Positions 49,092-58,341 of a stretch of 64,000 bases of DNA are shown piece by piece; within the stretch, counting starts at the first letter, position 1; each line of letters starts with the position of its first letter. The translations under genes were made by a program, and so were the position numbers. The notes beneath the pieces were generated by a model. The model searched no databases, had not been told where the DNA came from, and saw only the letters and a list, made by a program, of their open reading frames with translations. Origin of the DNA: Oribacterium sp. oral taxon 078 str. F0262 (GTDB lineage: Bacteria; Bacillota; Clostridia; Lachnospirales; Lachnospiraceae); assembly GCF_000160135.1 (NCBI RefSeq), contig NZ_GG729935.1, forward strand, positions 216,186 through 280,185, given 5' to 3'.

Positions 49092-49577
49092 TTACTTCCT
49101 CCCGGAGGCGATGCGATCGCGGAGTCCCGAGAGAAAACCCTTCTTCGCGGGCGGCTCCGAAACGGCACCCCCCCGGACGGATTTGATGGAGCGGATATAG
49201 AGCCCGGAGGCCGCGACCTTGACCTCCTTTTTCAAAGGGAGAAGCTCAAAGACCTTCGGCTCCGCGATAAAGGTCATGACTCTCGGTCCCACCTTCGCCT
49301 TTACGATCGGGAGCCTCGAGAGCTTAAGATAAAACGGCGTCTGCGCTCTGACCTGCTCCGGGAGTCCCGCCCGGACGGCATCCGCAATCCGCATCTTTTT
49401 TTTATCAATGACAAGGATGGAGACATCCATCGTGTTCGCTTCGATGAGGGGCTGCTGCTCCTCCTGCTTCTTCTGCATCCTTCTTCCGAGAAAATAAAGT
49501 GCGACCAGAATAAGCAAAAGGACAAAGAGAATCGAAAAGAGCGCGGTCAGCACCGTCCCGGCATGTATCGCAAGCAT
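49092..49577 (-). CDS. Single-pass membrane protein, conserved in Lachnospiraceae-type genomes
   Basis: About 161 residues: an N-terminal membrane helix (residues 8-31, TALFSILFVLLLILVALYFL) ending GRRMQKKQEEQQ, then a basic beta-rich domain (TMDVSILVIDKKKMRIADAV, VGPRVMTFIAEPKVFELLPL) and a Lys/Arg tail. I recognise the GRRMQKKQEEQ and IDKKKMRI pattern as a recurring uncharacterised family near rpoB or cell-envelope genes, from general memory. ATG 49577 with GAGG upstream is preferred to TTG 49589. Confidence 0.75.
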   Translation of the reverse strand: MLAIHAGTVLTALFSILFVLLLILVALYFLGRRMQKKQEEQQPLIEANTMDVSILVIDKKKMRIADAVRAGLPEQVRAQTPFYLKLSRLPIVKAKVGPRVMTFIAEPKVFELLPLKKEVKVAASGLYIRSIKSVRGGAVSEPPAKKGFLSGLRDRIASGRK

Positions 49578-49666
49578 AGAGAGCCTCAACTTTCCAGATA
49601 AATATTCCTGCCGGAAGCACCGGCAGCGCAGCAGCTGTAAATCCCCTTGGCGTCTGAATCATTCTA

Positions 49667-50080
49667 CTATTCCAAGGGTGAAATTGCAATGCTGAGTTCA
49701 CAGTCGCAGATCGCCTCTCCGTATTGGGAAATGCGGTAGCTGAGTGAAAGTCTCGCATCCCCTCCCGTGAAATTCCCTCTTTCCAAAAGGATACTCTTCG
49801 TCTCAAAGCTTAAGTCCATAGAGCCGGCCGGAGTCTCATAGCGCACCGTATGCTTCCTTCCGCTCTCGTAGAACAGGCTCTGTCCCTCCTGCCAGTTTCT
49901 GGTCACGGATACGGAGGGAGTCCGAAAGTCGATGAGCATCTCATGATGGATGCCGTCCAGAAGATAGGTGAGGACCGCATCCTCCTCTCCCAGGCGCATC
50001 ACAGCCCTGGCCTCATGCCGAATCAGCTCCGTCTCCCCATCCACAGTCTGCCTGGTCTCCATCAGGATCCTGACCTTCAT
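49667..50080 (-). CDS. DUF1934 domain protein (YwiB-like)
   Basis: 137 residues forming a calycin-like beta barrel: MKVRILMETRQTVDGETELI starts the domain, with AVLTYLLDGIHHEMLIDF and LSLSYRISQYGEAICDCELS later. ATG 50080 is chosen because the domain begins there; the upstream open frame crosses a terminator. Function unknown; the family is common in Firmicutes. Confidence 0.8.
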   Translation of the reverse strand: MKVRILMETRQTVDGETELIRHEARAVMRLGEEDAVLTYLLDGIHHEMLIDFRTPSVSVTRNWQEGQSLFYESGRKHTVRYETPAGSMDLSFETKSILLERGNFTGGDARLSLSYRISQYGEAICDCELSIAISPLE

Positions 50081-50121
50081 GCCGTACCCCGTCTCCCCTG
50101 CCTGATTTCCCGCCGAAATCA

Positions 50122-50150
50122 CAAAACCCTGCTTCCCGAAGGAAGCAGGG
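50122..50150 (-). terminator. Rho-independent terminator after ddl
   Basis: On the minus strand CCCTGCTTCC and GGGAAGCAGGG pair around a small loop and are followed by TTTTG. It separates ddl from the DUF1934 gene. Bases 50180-50370 contain no gene. Confidence 0.8.
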
Positions 50151-50370
50151 CCTTGTGAAAAAGGAGAAAGGAAAATCATTCATACATTTATTATGTCCCT
50201 ATCCTAGCACAGTCGCCCGTAAAGTGTGTGAAATATAATCGAAAAAAAAGTTATGGAATTCTTAAATCATCTCTTTCCCGACTTTTTCTCCCTCTCCCCC
50301 GTCTTCCGCTCTCAAAAAAAGTGCAAATCCCATCCCCGCTCCTTCGCGTTTTCAAAAAAGCAGGGAGAAG

Positions 50371-51453
50371 TCAGAGCGAGCTTCCCGGCCTTTGACAGGC
50401 GCTGTCAATCAGGCGCTGGATCAGTTCTCTCTTCCCTATGCCCTTTGCCTCCCAGAGCATGGGATACATCGAAATCGCGGTAAAGCCCGGCAGTGTATTG
50501 ATCTCATTAAAGACCGGTCCGTCCTCCGTGAGGAAGAAGTCCACTCTGGCGAGGCCATAGCCGTCCACCGCGGCAAAAATCGCCTTTGCCGCGCTTCGGA
50601 TGAGCTCCGCATTCTCTGCATCAAGCTCGGGGTTCACATCCGTCACGGAATCCGGATTATTGTACTTTGCGTCATAGTCATAGAAGCTTGCCGCCGCGCG
50701 GATCTCCCCCAGGCCGCTCGCGTGGATCTTCATATCAGGGCCGCGGAGGAGCGCGCACTCCAGCTCCCTCCCATAGACCGTCTCCTCTACGAGAAGCTTT
50801 CTGTCCACCTTCGCGGCGGCCCGCAGGGCATCCGGCAGCTCCTCCCGCTTCTCCACGCGGCTCACCCCGCAGGAGGAGCCCGCATTGGCCGGCTTCACAA
50901 AGACCGGGTACTGAAAGGACTTTTCGACCCTGTTTAGAATCTCCTCCATCCTCCCGAGCTCCGCCGCATCGACGGGAAGGCAGCGGGCCTGGCGGAGTCC
51001 GAGCTTCTTGAGGGGCTGCGCGGCGATCACCTTCGTGAAGAGCTTGTCCATGGAGACTGCGGAGGCGAGGACACCGGAGCCGACATAGGGGATGCCGGAG
51101 AGCTCAAAGAGCCCCTGAATACTGCCGTCCTCTCCGTATTTTCCGTGCAGGGCCGGGAAGATCACATCAATCCTTTGGAGACGGCTGCTCCCGTCCTTCT
51201 CAAAAATCAAGAGAGAGCGAAGAGAGGCATCCGGGAGAAGCATCGCCCGCTTCCCCTCCCTCCAGCTTCCGTCTTCGATCGAGGAGAGATCCTCGGCGAG
51301 CCGCCATTCCCCCTCCTTTGTGATGCCGAGAAGCACGAGCTCGTAGCGCTCCCTGTCGACATCCCTCGCGATATTCTGCACCGAGCGGCAGGAGACCTCG
51401 TGCTCTGTGGACCTGCCGCCGAAGATTACCAGTAAAGTCTCTTTCTCTCTCAT
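50371..51453 (-). CDS. ddl: D-alanine--D-alanine ligase
   Basis: 360 residues, ATP-grasp fold: FGGRSTEHEVSCRSV, HGKYGEDGSIQGLFELSGIP, KPANAGSSCGVSRV, the loop YDYDAKY and metal residues ARVDFFLTEDGPVFNEINTL. The substrate loop has the Tyr form (FYDYDAKY) expected for the D-Ala-D-Ala enzyme, so no sign of a vancomycin-type D-Lac ligase. It joins two D-alanines for peptidoglycan. Confidence 0.95.
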   Translation of the reverse strand: MREKETLLVIFGGRSTEHEVSCRSVQNIARDVDRERYELVLLGITKEGEWRLAEDLSSIEDGSWREGKRAMLLPDASLRSLLIFEKDGSSRLQRIDVIFPALHGKYGEDGSIQGLFELSGIPYVGSGVLASAVSMDKLFTKVIAAQPLKKLGLRQARCLPVDAAELGRMEEILNRVEKSFQYPVFVKPANAGSSCGVSRVEKREELPDALRAAAKVDRKLLVEETVYGRELECALLRGPDMKIHASGLGEIRAAASFYDYDAKYNNPDSVTDVNPELDAENAELIRSAAKAIFAAVDGYGLARVDFFLTEDGPVFNEINTLPGFTAISMYPMLWEAKGIGKRELIQRLIDSACQRPGSSL

Positions 51454-51529
51454 TGATCTTCCCTCAGATATCTTCCCTCAAAAAAGGCGGACCGAGACGA
51501 TCCGATCCGCATAAATTCCTGTCCTCTCC

Positions 51530-51808
51530 CTATGCCGGTTTTTCGATCTGTACGATCGCGGTCTTCTGCATCGGAATGCGGCAGTTTTTATTGCCCCCGA
51601 ACTCCACGATCACCGTGTCGTCCGTCATATCGATGATGACTCCGTAGAAGCCGGAGCTTGTGAGCACGGTATCCCCCACCGCGACGGAGGACAGCATCTC
51701 CTGCTGCTTCTTCCTCTCCTTCTGCGAGGGACGGATGCCGATGAAATAAAACATCCCGCAGATCACGACAATATATAAGAGCCAGCCGACATTACCCATA
51801 GATCCCAT
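51530..51808 (-). CDS. yajC: Preprotein translocase subunit YajC
   Basis: 92 residues: one membrane helix (WLLYIVVICGMFYFIGIRPS) followed by QKERKKQQEMLSSVAVGDTV and LTSSGFYGVI, the family signature. It associates with SecDF at the Sec channel. It lies between tgt and ddl, with secDF just upstream of tgt, a standard grouping. Confidence 0.95.
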   Translation of the reverse strand: MGSMGNVGWLLYIVVICGMFYFIGIRPSQKERKKQQEMLSSVAVGDTVLTSSGFYGVIIDMTDDTVIVEFGGNKNCRIPMQKTAIVQIEKPA

Positions 51809-51952
51809 GATATTTCCTCCTCTAAGCAGCGCTGCGGCTGCTCCGCAGTTCGATCAAGGCCTTAATGATAGCACAGTCGAGGATTGATTTCCAGCGGCAA
51901 GTTCCCGGAAGCACAGCGATTTAAGGCGCCTGTCTCCGACCTCCCGCTCCTC

Positions 51953-53122
51953 TCAATCTCCCTCCGAGAGACTCCGCAGCGTCTTCTCCTTGAAGTCCCG
52001 GAAGCTCCCGCTCCGGATGCTCTCCCGGATCTCCTCCATGAGCCGATTATAAAAGTAAAGATTATGGAGGACGCAGAGCCGGAGTCCGAGCAGCTCCTTT
52101 GCCTTCAGAAGATGACGGATATAGGCCCGGGAATAGCCCCCGCTTCTGCTCCCGTCCTCTCTCCTCCTCCCCGCACAGACCGGGCAAAGGCAGCCCTCCT
52201 CGATCGGCCTATGGTCCTTCTCATAGCGGAGATTCAGGAGATTCCTTTTCCCCTGATGGGTATAGACATTTCCGTGACGCCCATTTCTCGTGGGATAGAC
52301 ACAGTCGAAAAAGTCGATGCCGCGCTCCACCGTTTCCAGTATGTTTTCCGGAGTTCCCACGCCCATCAGATAGCTCGGCTTCTCTCTCGGAAGATGCGGA
52401 AGCACGAGGTCCAGGATGCGGTACATCTCCTCATGGCTCTCCCCCACTGCGAGCCCCCCGACCGCATAGCCGTCCAGATCCAGGGCGCTGATCTCCTCCG
52501 CATGCCTGATCCGGATGTCCCCGAGTATCCCTCCCTGATTGATCCCAAAGAGAAGCTGCTCCTTATTCAAGGTATCCGGAAGGGAGCGAAGCCTCTTAAG
52601 CTCCTCCATGCAGCGGAGAAGCCAGCGGGTCGTTCTTTCGACGGAGGGCTCGATATAGTCCCTCTCCGAGAGGGCGGGAGGACACTCGTCGAAGGCCATC
52701 GCGATGGTGGAGCCGAGCATGGACTGGATCCGGATGGACTCCTCCGGCCCCATGAAGATCCTCCTCCCGTCGATATGGGAGCGAAAATACACCCCTTCTT
52801 CCGTGATCTTTCGCCCCGTCCCGGAAAGACTGAAGACCTGGAAGCCCCCGGAATCCGTGAGGATCGGCCTCTTCCAATTCATAAAACGATGGAGGCCCCC
52901 CAGCTCCCGGATCAGCTTCTCCCCCGTCCGGACATGGAGGTGATAGGTATTGGAGAGCTCCACCTGCGTCCCGATCTCCTCCAGATCATCCGAGGACAGG
53001 CCCCCCTTGATCGCCGCCGCGGTCCCCACATTCATGAAAACCGGCGTCTCGATCACACCGTGCACCGTCTCCATATGGGCAGACTTAGCTCTCCCCTCCT
53101 CCGCTACGATCTCATACCGCAA
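51953..53122 (-). CDS. tgt: Queuine/preQ1 tRNA-guanine transglycosylase
   Basis: 389 residues from TTG 53122 (LRYEIVAEEGRAKSAHMETV) with AGGAG eight bases upstream; the open frame runs further but is arginine-rich non-coding. Active-site blocks: DSGGFQVFSLSG (first Asp), GGLAVGESHEEMY, and RNGRHGNVYTHQG with the catalytic Asp in FDCVYPTRNGR. Zinc residues C-x-C-x2-C...H: CLCPVCAGRR...YIRHLLKAKE. It exchanges guanine 34 for preQ1. Confidence 0.96.
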   Translation of the reverse strand: MRYEIVAEEGRAKSAHMETVHGVIETPVFMNVGTAAAIKGGLSSDDLEEIGTQVELSNTYHLHVRTGEKLIRELGGLHRFMNWKRPILTDSGGFQVFSLSGTGRKITEEGVYFRSHIDGRRIFMGPEESIRIQSMLGSTIAMAFDECPPALSERDYIEPSVERTTRWLLRCMEELKRLRSLPDTLNKEQLLFGINQGGILGDIRIRHAEEISALDLDGYAVGGLAVGESHEEMYRILDLVLPHLPREKPSYLMGVGTPENILETVERGIDFFDCVYPTRNGRHGNVYTHQGKRNLLNLRYEKDHRPIEEGCLCPVCAGRRREDGSRSGGYSRAYIRHLLKAKELLGLRLCVLHNLYFYNRLMEEIRESIRSGSFRDFKEKTLRSLSEGD

Positions 53123-53148
53123 GCTCTTTTCTCCTCTCCTCTTTCGCA

Positions 53149-53194
53149 AAAAGAGGGAGGGTCTCTCTCCCCAGGCCGGAGAGACCTTCCCCCT
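53149..53194 (-). terminator. Rho-independent terminator after secDF
   Basis: On the minus strand GGTCTCTCC pairs with GGAGAGAGACC, extended by GGG/CCC, then TCTTTTT. It stands between secDF and tgt. Confidence 0.75.
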
Positions 53195-53216
53195 TGATCC
53201 GGGTTTTCCTCTACCC

Positions 53217-55400
53217 TTAACCCTTTTTCTTCTTTGTCTTTTGCTTCGGCTGCTGCGCCCTCTGCTCCGCCGCCGCCTTTTCTCTTCGCTTTTCGGCAAG
53301 CTGGACGAAGTCATACCAGAGCGGTCCCGCGATCATGACGGAGGACCAGGCGCCGGAGACGATACCGACCATCAGGGGCATCGTGAAATCCCGGATGGAG
53401 CTCACGCCGAAGAGGAAAAGCATGAGGACCGTGATAAAGGTCGTGAGCGAGGTGTTGATCGAACGGGTCAGGGTCTCGGAGACCGCCATATTCACGGAAT
53501 CCCTGAGATTCTTCCTCCCTCCCGGCTCATTCAGGTTCTCGCGGATCCTGTCGAAGATGACGATGGTCGCATTGATCGAGTAGCCGACGATCGTCAGCAC
53601 ACAGGCGATGAAGGTCGAGCCCACCGCCCAGCGGAAGACCGCATAGAAGGTGATCGTCACGAGAACATCGTGCGCGAGGGCCGCGACGGAAGCCGATGCG
53701 AACTTCAGATCCTTAAAGCGCACCCAGATGTAGATCAGCATGAAGAGAATCGCGATGAGAAGCGCCCAGGCGGCGTCTCTCTTCATCTCCAGAGAGACTG
53801 CCCCGGAGATATTCTCCGTCGTGATCTTCTGCTCATCCACAGAGAATTTCTCCGCGATATCCTTGTAGAGCTCTGTCCTCTCATCCGTCGTCAGGGTCCG
53901 GGTCTTTATGATAACCTCATTCGTCCCCGCGACCTTTGAGGCCTGTGTGGAGGAGTCCCCTCCCGTCACCGCCGTAAAGACCGGGACGAGCTCCTTATCG
54001 ATCTGATCCAGGGGGAGATCCTCATTCAAGGTGATATTCGTGGAGGAACCGCCCTTAAAGTCGAGATCATAGTTAAAGAGATTTCCGATGCTCCTCTTAT
54101 TCATCCCCATCGCGACAAAGCCGCTGAGGATGAGCACGGCAGAAAGCAGATAGGCGACCTTTCTCATGCCCACAAAGTCGATGAGCTTCGCCGGCTTTTT
54201 GATCCCGTAGAGCTTCGGGGAGGAAGCGCCGAGCGTCAGGAAGCACCACATGAAGCCTCTCGTCACAAAGAGAGCTGTGATCAAAGAGACGACGATACCG
54301 ATCGCCAGGGTCGTCGCAAAGCCCTTGACCGTCCCGGAGCCCCGGAGATAGAGCACCGCCGCCGCGATGAGCGTCGTGATGTTTCCGTCGAGGATCGCGG
54401 AGAGCGCCTTGCTGTAGCCGGCCTTGATCGCCTTCTCCACCGTATTGCCCTGTCCGAGCTCCTCCTTGATGCGGGTGAAGATGATGACATTCGCATCCAC
54501 CGCCATTCCGATGGAGAGGATGATGCCCGCGATGCCGGGCAGAGTCAGCGTCACCTCAAAGGCCTGCAAAAGCACCATCTCGAGTCCCACATACATGAGG
54601 AGCGCAAAGGACGCGGAGAGACCCGGAAGGAGGTAGAAAATCAGCATGAAGAGCATGACCAGGGAAAGCCCGATCGCCGCGGCCTTCAGAGAGCTTGTGA
54701 TGGCCTCCTGTCCGAGCGTGGCGCCGATCACATTGGAACGAAGCTCCGTAAGCTTAAGGGGAAGCGCCCCGATCCGGATGGTGGAAGCGATGGTCGAGGC
54801 CTTTTCATAGCTGTCCATCCCGGTGATGGAGGCCTCCCCTCCGGTGATCGCTTCCTGCACGGTAGGAGCGGAGATCGTCTTCCCGTTGTAGACGATGTAG
54901 AGGGGCTTTCCGACATTATCGGATGTGGCCTGCGCGAACTTCTTCGCCCCCTCCTCCTTAAAGGCGAGGCGGATAATGTATTCCTTATTATTGTTTTGGT
55001 TCGTCATGGCCGGGGACGCGGTCTTCACATCATCTCCGGTGAGGAGCACATTTCCGCTCTGATCCTTGAACTGGAGAGATCCGGGCTCTCCCAGCTCCTT
55101 CAGGATCTCATTCGCATCCGTCGCCCCCGGGATATCGATATTGATCCGGTTCGCGCCCTCCTGGTAGACCTGAGCCTCCGTGGAGTAGCTCTGCGCCTTA
55201 AGCTGAAGCTTATAGCGGGTATCCGACATCTGCTCCGCCGTAGGATTCGGCTCATCGGTCTGATAGGTGATGGAGACACCGCCGTTCAGATCCAGTCCGA
55301 GACGGATAGTCGGTGCGCCGCGATAGCCGAGAAAGCAGAAGCCGGCCGTCGCAAAAAGCAGAATGAGAAGCAGCAGAAACGCTCTTGATTTCCTCTTCAT
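53217..55400 (-). CDS. secDF: Protein-export membrane protein SecD/SecF fusion
   Basis: About 727 residues, SecD half then SecF half, 12 predicted helices. SecD: LGLDLNGGVSITYQ, with the periplasmic domain and GIAGIILSIGMAVDANVIIF. SecF: DLDFKGGSSTNIT and VGYSINATIVIFDRIRENL. It uses the proton gradient to complete translocation. ATG 55400 with AAAGGAAG is preferred to an earlier in-frame Met. The tail is Lys/Gln-rich. Confidence 0.95.
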   Translation of the reverse strand: MKRKSRAFLLLLILLFATAGFCFLGYRGAPTIRLGLDLNGGVSITYQTDEPNPTAEQMSDTRYKLQLKAQSYSTEAQVYQEGANRINIDIPGATDANEILKELGEPGSLQFKDQSGNVLLTGDDVKTASPAMTNQNNNKEYIIRLAFKEEGAKKFAQATSDNVGKPLYIVYNGKTISAPTVQEAITGGEASITGMDSYEKASTIASTIRIGALPLKLTELRSNVIGATLGQEAITSSLKAAAIGLSLVMLFMLIFYLLPGLSASFALLMYVGLEMVLLQAFEVTLTLPGIAGIILSIGMAVDANVIIFTRIKEELGQGNTVEKAIKAGYSKALSAILDGNITTLIAAAVLYLRGSGTVKGFATTLAIGIVVSLITALFVTRGFMWCFLTLGASSPKLYGIKKPAKLIDFVGMRKVAYLLSAVLILSGFVAMGMNKRSIGNLFNYDLDFKGGSSTNITLNEDLPLDQIDKELVPVFTAVTGGDSSTQASKVAGTNEVIIKTRTLTTDERTELYKDIAEKFSVDEQKITTENISGAVSLEMKRDAAWALLIAILFMLIYIWVRFKDLKFASASVAALAHDVLVTITFYAVFRWAVGSTFIACVLTIVGYSINATIVIFDRIRENLNEPGGRKNLRDSVNMAVSETLTRSINTSLTTFITVLMLFLFGVSSIRDFTMPLMVGIVSGAWSSVMIAGPLWYDFVQLAEKRREKAAAEQRAQQPKQKTKKKKG

Positions 55401-55512
55401 TTTCGTATCTTCCTTTGCATAATCCATGATTTTGATCCGCCGCTTCCCCCCGCGGCAAATCAGCGCCTTTTATCTTAACATAATCTTAATGAAGATTCCA
55501 CCTTTCTCTTTC

Positions 55513-56238
55513 TCAGTGGCTGAGAAGGAAAAGAGTCGAGAGGAAGATGGATGCCAGATAGAGCCCAAGGGGGAGAGCGATCGCGAGCGTTTTTACGCCG
55601 AGAAGACGCCGGAAGATCCAGATCGAGGAAACGATATCCAAAGGGAAGAGAAGCTGCGCCAGGGAATTGAGAATCACAAGGAGAAGTGAAATCTCCTTCC
55701 GGCGGAAGCTTCGAGATAAAAGCCTTATCGCAAGCAGCTTTCCGGGCAGTATCAGAAGCCAGATGAATATAAAGAAGCTAAGCCCCACCGCGATCGCCAC
55801 AATCCCGCCGACAGCCATGACGTTGCTGATTAGGACCGGAATAATAAGCCAGGGGCCAAAGAGAGGACTTGTGCCAAGCACCACTCCGGCCAGGGGGAAG
55901 GCGAGAAGGCCGCAGATACAGACTCCGAGAGAGCCGAGCATCAGGATAAAGCTGAGCGGGAAGAGCCCGTACTTATATAGGAGGAGCGAGCTCTCCAGAA
56001 ACTGCGGCTCGGAAGAGCGCCTTCCATCAAAAACCATCTGCCTTATCATAAAGGAAAAGAGAAGGAGGAGAAGGATAAGGAAGGGGACAGACGAAAACAG
56101 AAAGCGCATTCCCCCATCTTCTTTTCTGCGCTGAATGGAGAGGCAGAGCGCGGAAAGCGGGAAAAAAAGGTAGACGAAGAGAATATAGAGAAGCTGCGAG
56201 AAATGAAAACCGATATACCGTTTAAGCTTAGTTATCAT
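55513..56238 (-). CDS. Multi-pass membrane protein, Yip1-like in form
   Basis: About 241 residues with five or six membrane helices and few charged loops (LILLLLLFSFMIRQMVFDGR, SFILMLGSLGVCICGLLAFP, IAIGVGL-like segments). ATG 56238 has GGAGG four bases upstream and overlaps the lspA stop by 11 bp. The helix arrangement recalls Yip1/DUF1048-type proteins, but I cannot name the family. Confidence 0.65.
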   Translation of the reverse strand: MITKLKRYIGFHFSQLLYILFVYLFFPLSALCLSIQRRKEDGGMRFLFSSVPFLILLLLLFSFMIRQMVFDGRRSSEPQFLESSLLLYKYGLFPLSFILMLGSLGVCICGLLAFPLAGVVLGTSPLFGPWLIIPVLISNVMAVGGIVAIAVGLSFFIFIWLLILPGKLLAIRLLSRSFRRKEISLLLVILNSLAQLLFPLDIVSSIWIFRRLLGVKTLAIALPLGLYLASIFLSTLFLLSH

Positions 56239-56824
56239 ACTTCCTCCCATCCAGTGAAGCTCTCCCTCCGAAAGCATGCCTGATAAGAGCGGCAAAGAGA
56301 GAAAAAAGCAGAGAGATCGCATAGAGCAAAGCGCCGCTTTGAATCATGAGATCCCCGATATTTACGATGGAGCGCCGAAAGCTCCCGATCCGGATATTGA
56401 GGTAATCCGTGACCCTCCCCCTCCGGATCCGGTCGATGACATTGGAAGCGGCTCCGCCGATCGCGAGAGAGATCCCGAGCTTCCTCACAAAAAATCTCCC
56501 GGGGCAAAGCGCGCAGAAAAGCTGCAGTGCCCCCAGCAAAAATGCCGTGATGGAGAGAGAGGAGAGCTTCACAAACTCCGGCTTATCCGACATGCGTCCC
56601 ATCGAAAAGCCGGGATTATGGGCCCGGACGATCCGGATCTTCCCTTTGGTCCCGGGCATGTCCCGCGGGAAATTCTCCTCCGGCTCCCCGTCGATCCGAT
56701 GCTTTACGGCCTGATCGAGTCCGCAGAGCGCAGCCGAGGCAAAGAGAAGGCGCGGAAATTCCGGACTGCTCCTCCAGAGGAGACCGAGCCCGAAAAGCCT
56801 GCGAAGCATTCTTTTTTTTCTCAT
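56228..56824 (-). CDS. lspA: Signal peptidase II-like protein (LspA family)
   Basis: 198 residues with four membrane segments. The catalytic aspartates are in place: GGAASNVIDRIRRGRVTDYL (first) and SIVNIGDLMIQSG (second), and HNPGFSMG stands for the usual RNxGAAFS. The N-terminal region and C-terminal tail are longer than in typical 150-170 residue enzymes. It should cleave lipoprotein signal peptides, such as the ABC binding protein of this window. Its divergence leaves room for a paralogue elsewhere being the main enzyme. ATG overlaps the MocR gene stop (ATGA). Confidence 0.8.
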   Translation of the reverse strand: MRKKRMLRRLFGLGLLWRSSPEFPRLLFASAALCGLDQAVKHRIDGEPEENFPRDMPGTKGKIRIVRAHNPGFSMGRMSDKPEFVKLSSLSITAFLLGALQLFCALCPGRFFVRKLGISLAIGGAASNVIDRIRRGRVTDYLNIRIGSFRRSIVNIGDLMIQSGALLYAISLLFSLFAALIRHAFGGRASLDGRKYDN

Positions 56825-57936
56825 GAATTTCTCCCTTCTGCCCTTCTCCTCCGCCTGACGCGGTTGATATGTCTCTCGAAATCCCCGCTTTTTAAAAGCT
56901 CTGTGAGGAAATACTGGTCGAGAACCGGAACCGTACAGGAGTAGGCGGAAATCCTTTTCGAAAGCTCTCCCGCTCTCTCCCGGGGGAGCAGCAGATAGCC
57001 GACCCGGATGGACGGTGCAATCGTCTTCGAAAAGCTGTTCACATAGATCACGAGCCTCTCCGGCTCCAGAGAAAAAAGCGTATCCTCCGTCTTTGTGGAG
57101 CCGGAAAACTCCGAATCAAAATCATCCTCTATCACAGTGACCCCCCTCTCCCTCGCAAAGCGGATATATTCGTGGCGCTTGGAGGCACTCGCGATCACGC
57201 CGCTCGGATAGCTGTGAAAGGGTGTGACGTGGAGAACCTCGGCCCTGCTTCTCCGAAGCTCCTCGCTCAGGATTCCCTCCCTCCCGAGCCGAAGTCTCTC
57301 TATCCTCGCCCCGCTGTCCGTATAGACCTTCTCGATCATCCGGTAGGATGGATCCTCTATCCCGTAGAGCTTTTCTCTCCCTAGCATCTGCACGATGAGC
57401 AAATAGAGATACTCCGCCCCGGAGCCAAGGAGGATCTGCTCCCGGGAGACCCGGATTCCGCGGCTTCTGCGAAGATAGGCGGCGATCGCCTCCCGAAGCT
57501 CCGGAATCCCTCCCCCGGGGGACTTTCTGAGAATGCGCTCCCCGTATTCCGATAGGGTTCTCCGCACCGTGCGGGCCAGGATCGGATAGGGCATCCCCTC
57601 GCCCTCCCCGCTCTGCCGCATTCCCTTCTCTCCGCTCTCCCTCTCCTCCCCTTCCCTTCCTCTCCTCTTCTCATCCTCCCCGCCGCTTTCTCTCACCGGA
57701 AAGGAATCGCTCTCCCGGTAGGAGACAAAGAAGCCGCTCCTCTCCCTCGCCTCGATATAGCCCTCTTCCTCGAGGAGGCGGCAGCAATGCTCCACCGTGA
57801 TCACGGAAACCCCGTGCTCCTCCGCAAGAAGCCGCTTCGAGGGAAGTCTCTCCCCCAGGCGATATCGCCCCTCCGTGATATCCTCCCGTATCTCCCGGTA
57901 AAGCTGAAGATAACGGGGCAGCCGTCTCTCCTCCAT
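56821..57936 (-). CDS. MocR/GntR-type regulator with a truncated aminotransferase-like domain
   Basis: 371 residues from ATG 57936 (MEERRLPRYLQLYREIREDI). Residues 1-70 are a GntR winged helix (GERLPSKRLLAEEHGVSVIT). A Glu/Arg-rich linker follows, then a fold-type I domain with SGAEYLYLLIVQML, EDDFDSEF and the PLP lysine in SFSKTIAPSIRVGYLLLP. It ends at HINRVRRRRRAEGRNS, where family members continue for roughly 90 more residues including the substrate-carboxylate Arg. The stop is fused to the lspA start. So PLP binding looks intact but the small domain is missing. The target is unknown. Confidence 0.85.
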   Translation of the reverse strand: MEERRLPRYLQLYREIREDITEGRYRLGERLPSKRLLAEEHGVSVITVEHCCRLLEEEGYIEARERSGFFVSYRESDSFPVRESGGEDEKRRGREGEERESGEKGMRQSGEGEGMPYPILARTVRRTLSEYGERILRKSPGGGIPELREAIAAYLRRSRGIRVSREQILLGSGAEYLYLLIVQMLGREKLYGIEDPSYRMIEKVYTDSGARIERLRLGREGILSEELRRSRAEVLHVTPFHSYPSGVIASASKRHEYIRFARERGVTVIEDDFDSEFSGSTKTEDTLFSLEPERLVIYVNSFSKTIAPSIRVGYLLLPRERAGELSKRISAYSCTVPVLDQYFLTELLKSGDFERHINRVRRRRRAEGRNS

Positions 57937-58048
57937 ACTCCTTCCCTCATGATTTCTATCATATCCCCGTAAAGAAGACGGGAAATCGGATCCCTGAGAG
58001 CGGTTTTTCGCTCTTTTCCCGCGGGCATGCTGTTTTTGGCATGAATTC

Positions 58049-58078
58049 AGTATAGCAGAAAGTTCCGGTTTTTCCCAA
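58049..58078 (-). promoter_or_regulatory. Promoter of the MocR-lspA-membrane protein operon
   Basis: Minus strand TTGGGA (58073-58078), 18-base spacer, TATACT (58049-58054) preceded by TG (extended -10). Confidence 0.6.
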
Positions 58079-58311
58079 GGAAATACAGCTCCGTTGGCAC
58101 AAAATACTCTGATTTTATAACCGCATGGCGGGCTTATCTTCCAATGTCTTATCCCGATTCCCGATCTCCAAATACCGCCTTGAGCGGGCAGAAGCACTCC
58201 CCCTGTCTCTGCCGATTACGCTGAATTTCTACCGTTCCGGAAGAGAAATTGTGCCTTCTCCCCAGCAAAATACCTGAAAAAGCACTGTTTTCACGAAAAT
58301 AATTTCAATAC

Positions 58312-58341
58312 TTGTCAAGCTTTCCTCCTATCCCTTATACT
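58312..58341 (+). promoter_or_regulatory. Candidate promoter of the effector operon
   Basis: Plus strand TTGTCA (58312-58317), 18-base spacer, TATACT (58336-58341). It would give a leader of about 365 bases before the ATG at 58712. I see no gene in the leader; a 148-codon frame there lacks a ribosome site. Confidence 0.55.

Noticed and set aside
50371-51453. Vancomycin-type D-Ala-D-Lac ligase
   Set aside because: The substrate loop and gene context fit an ordinary ddl; no vanH/vanX neighbours.
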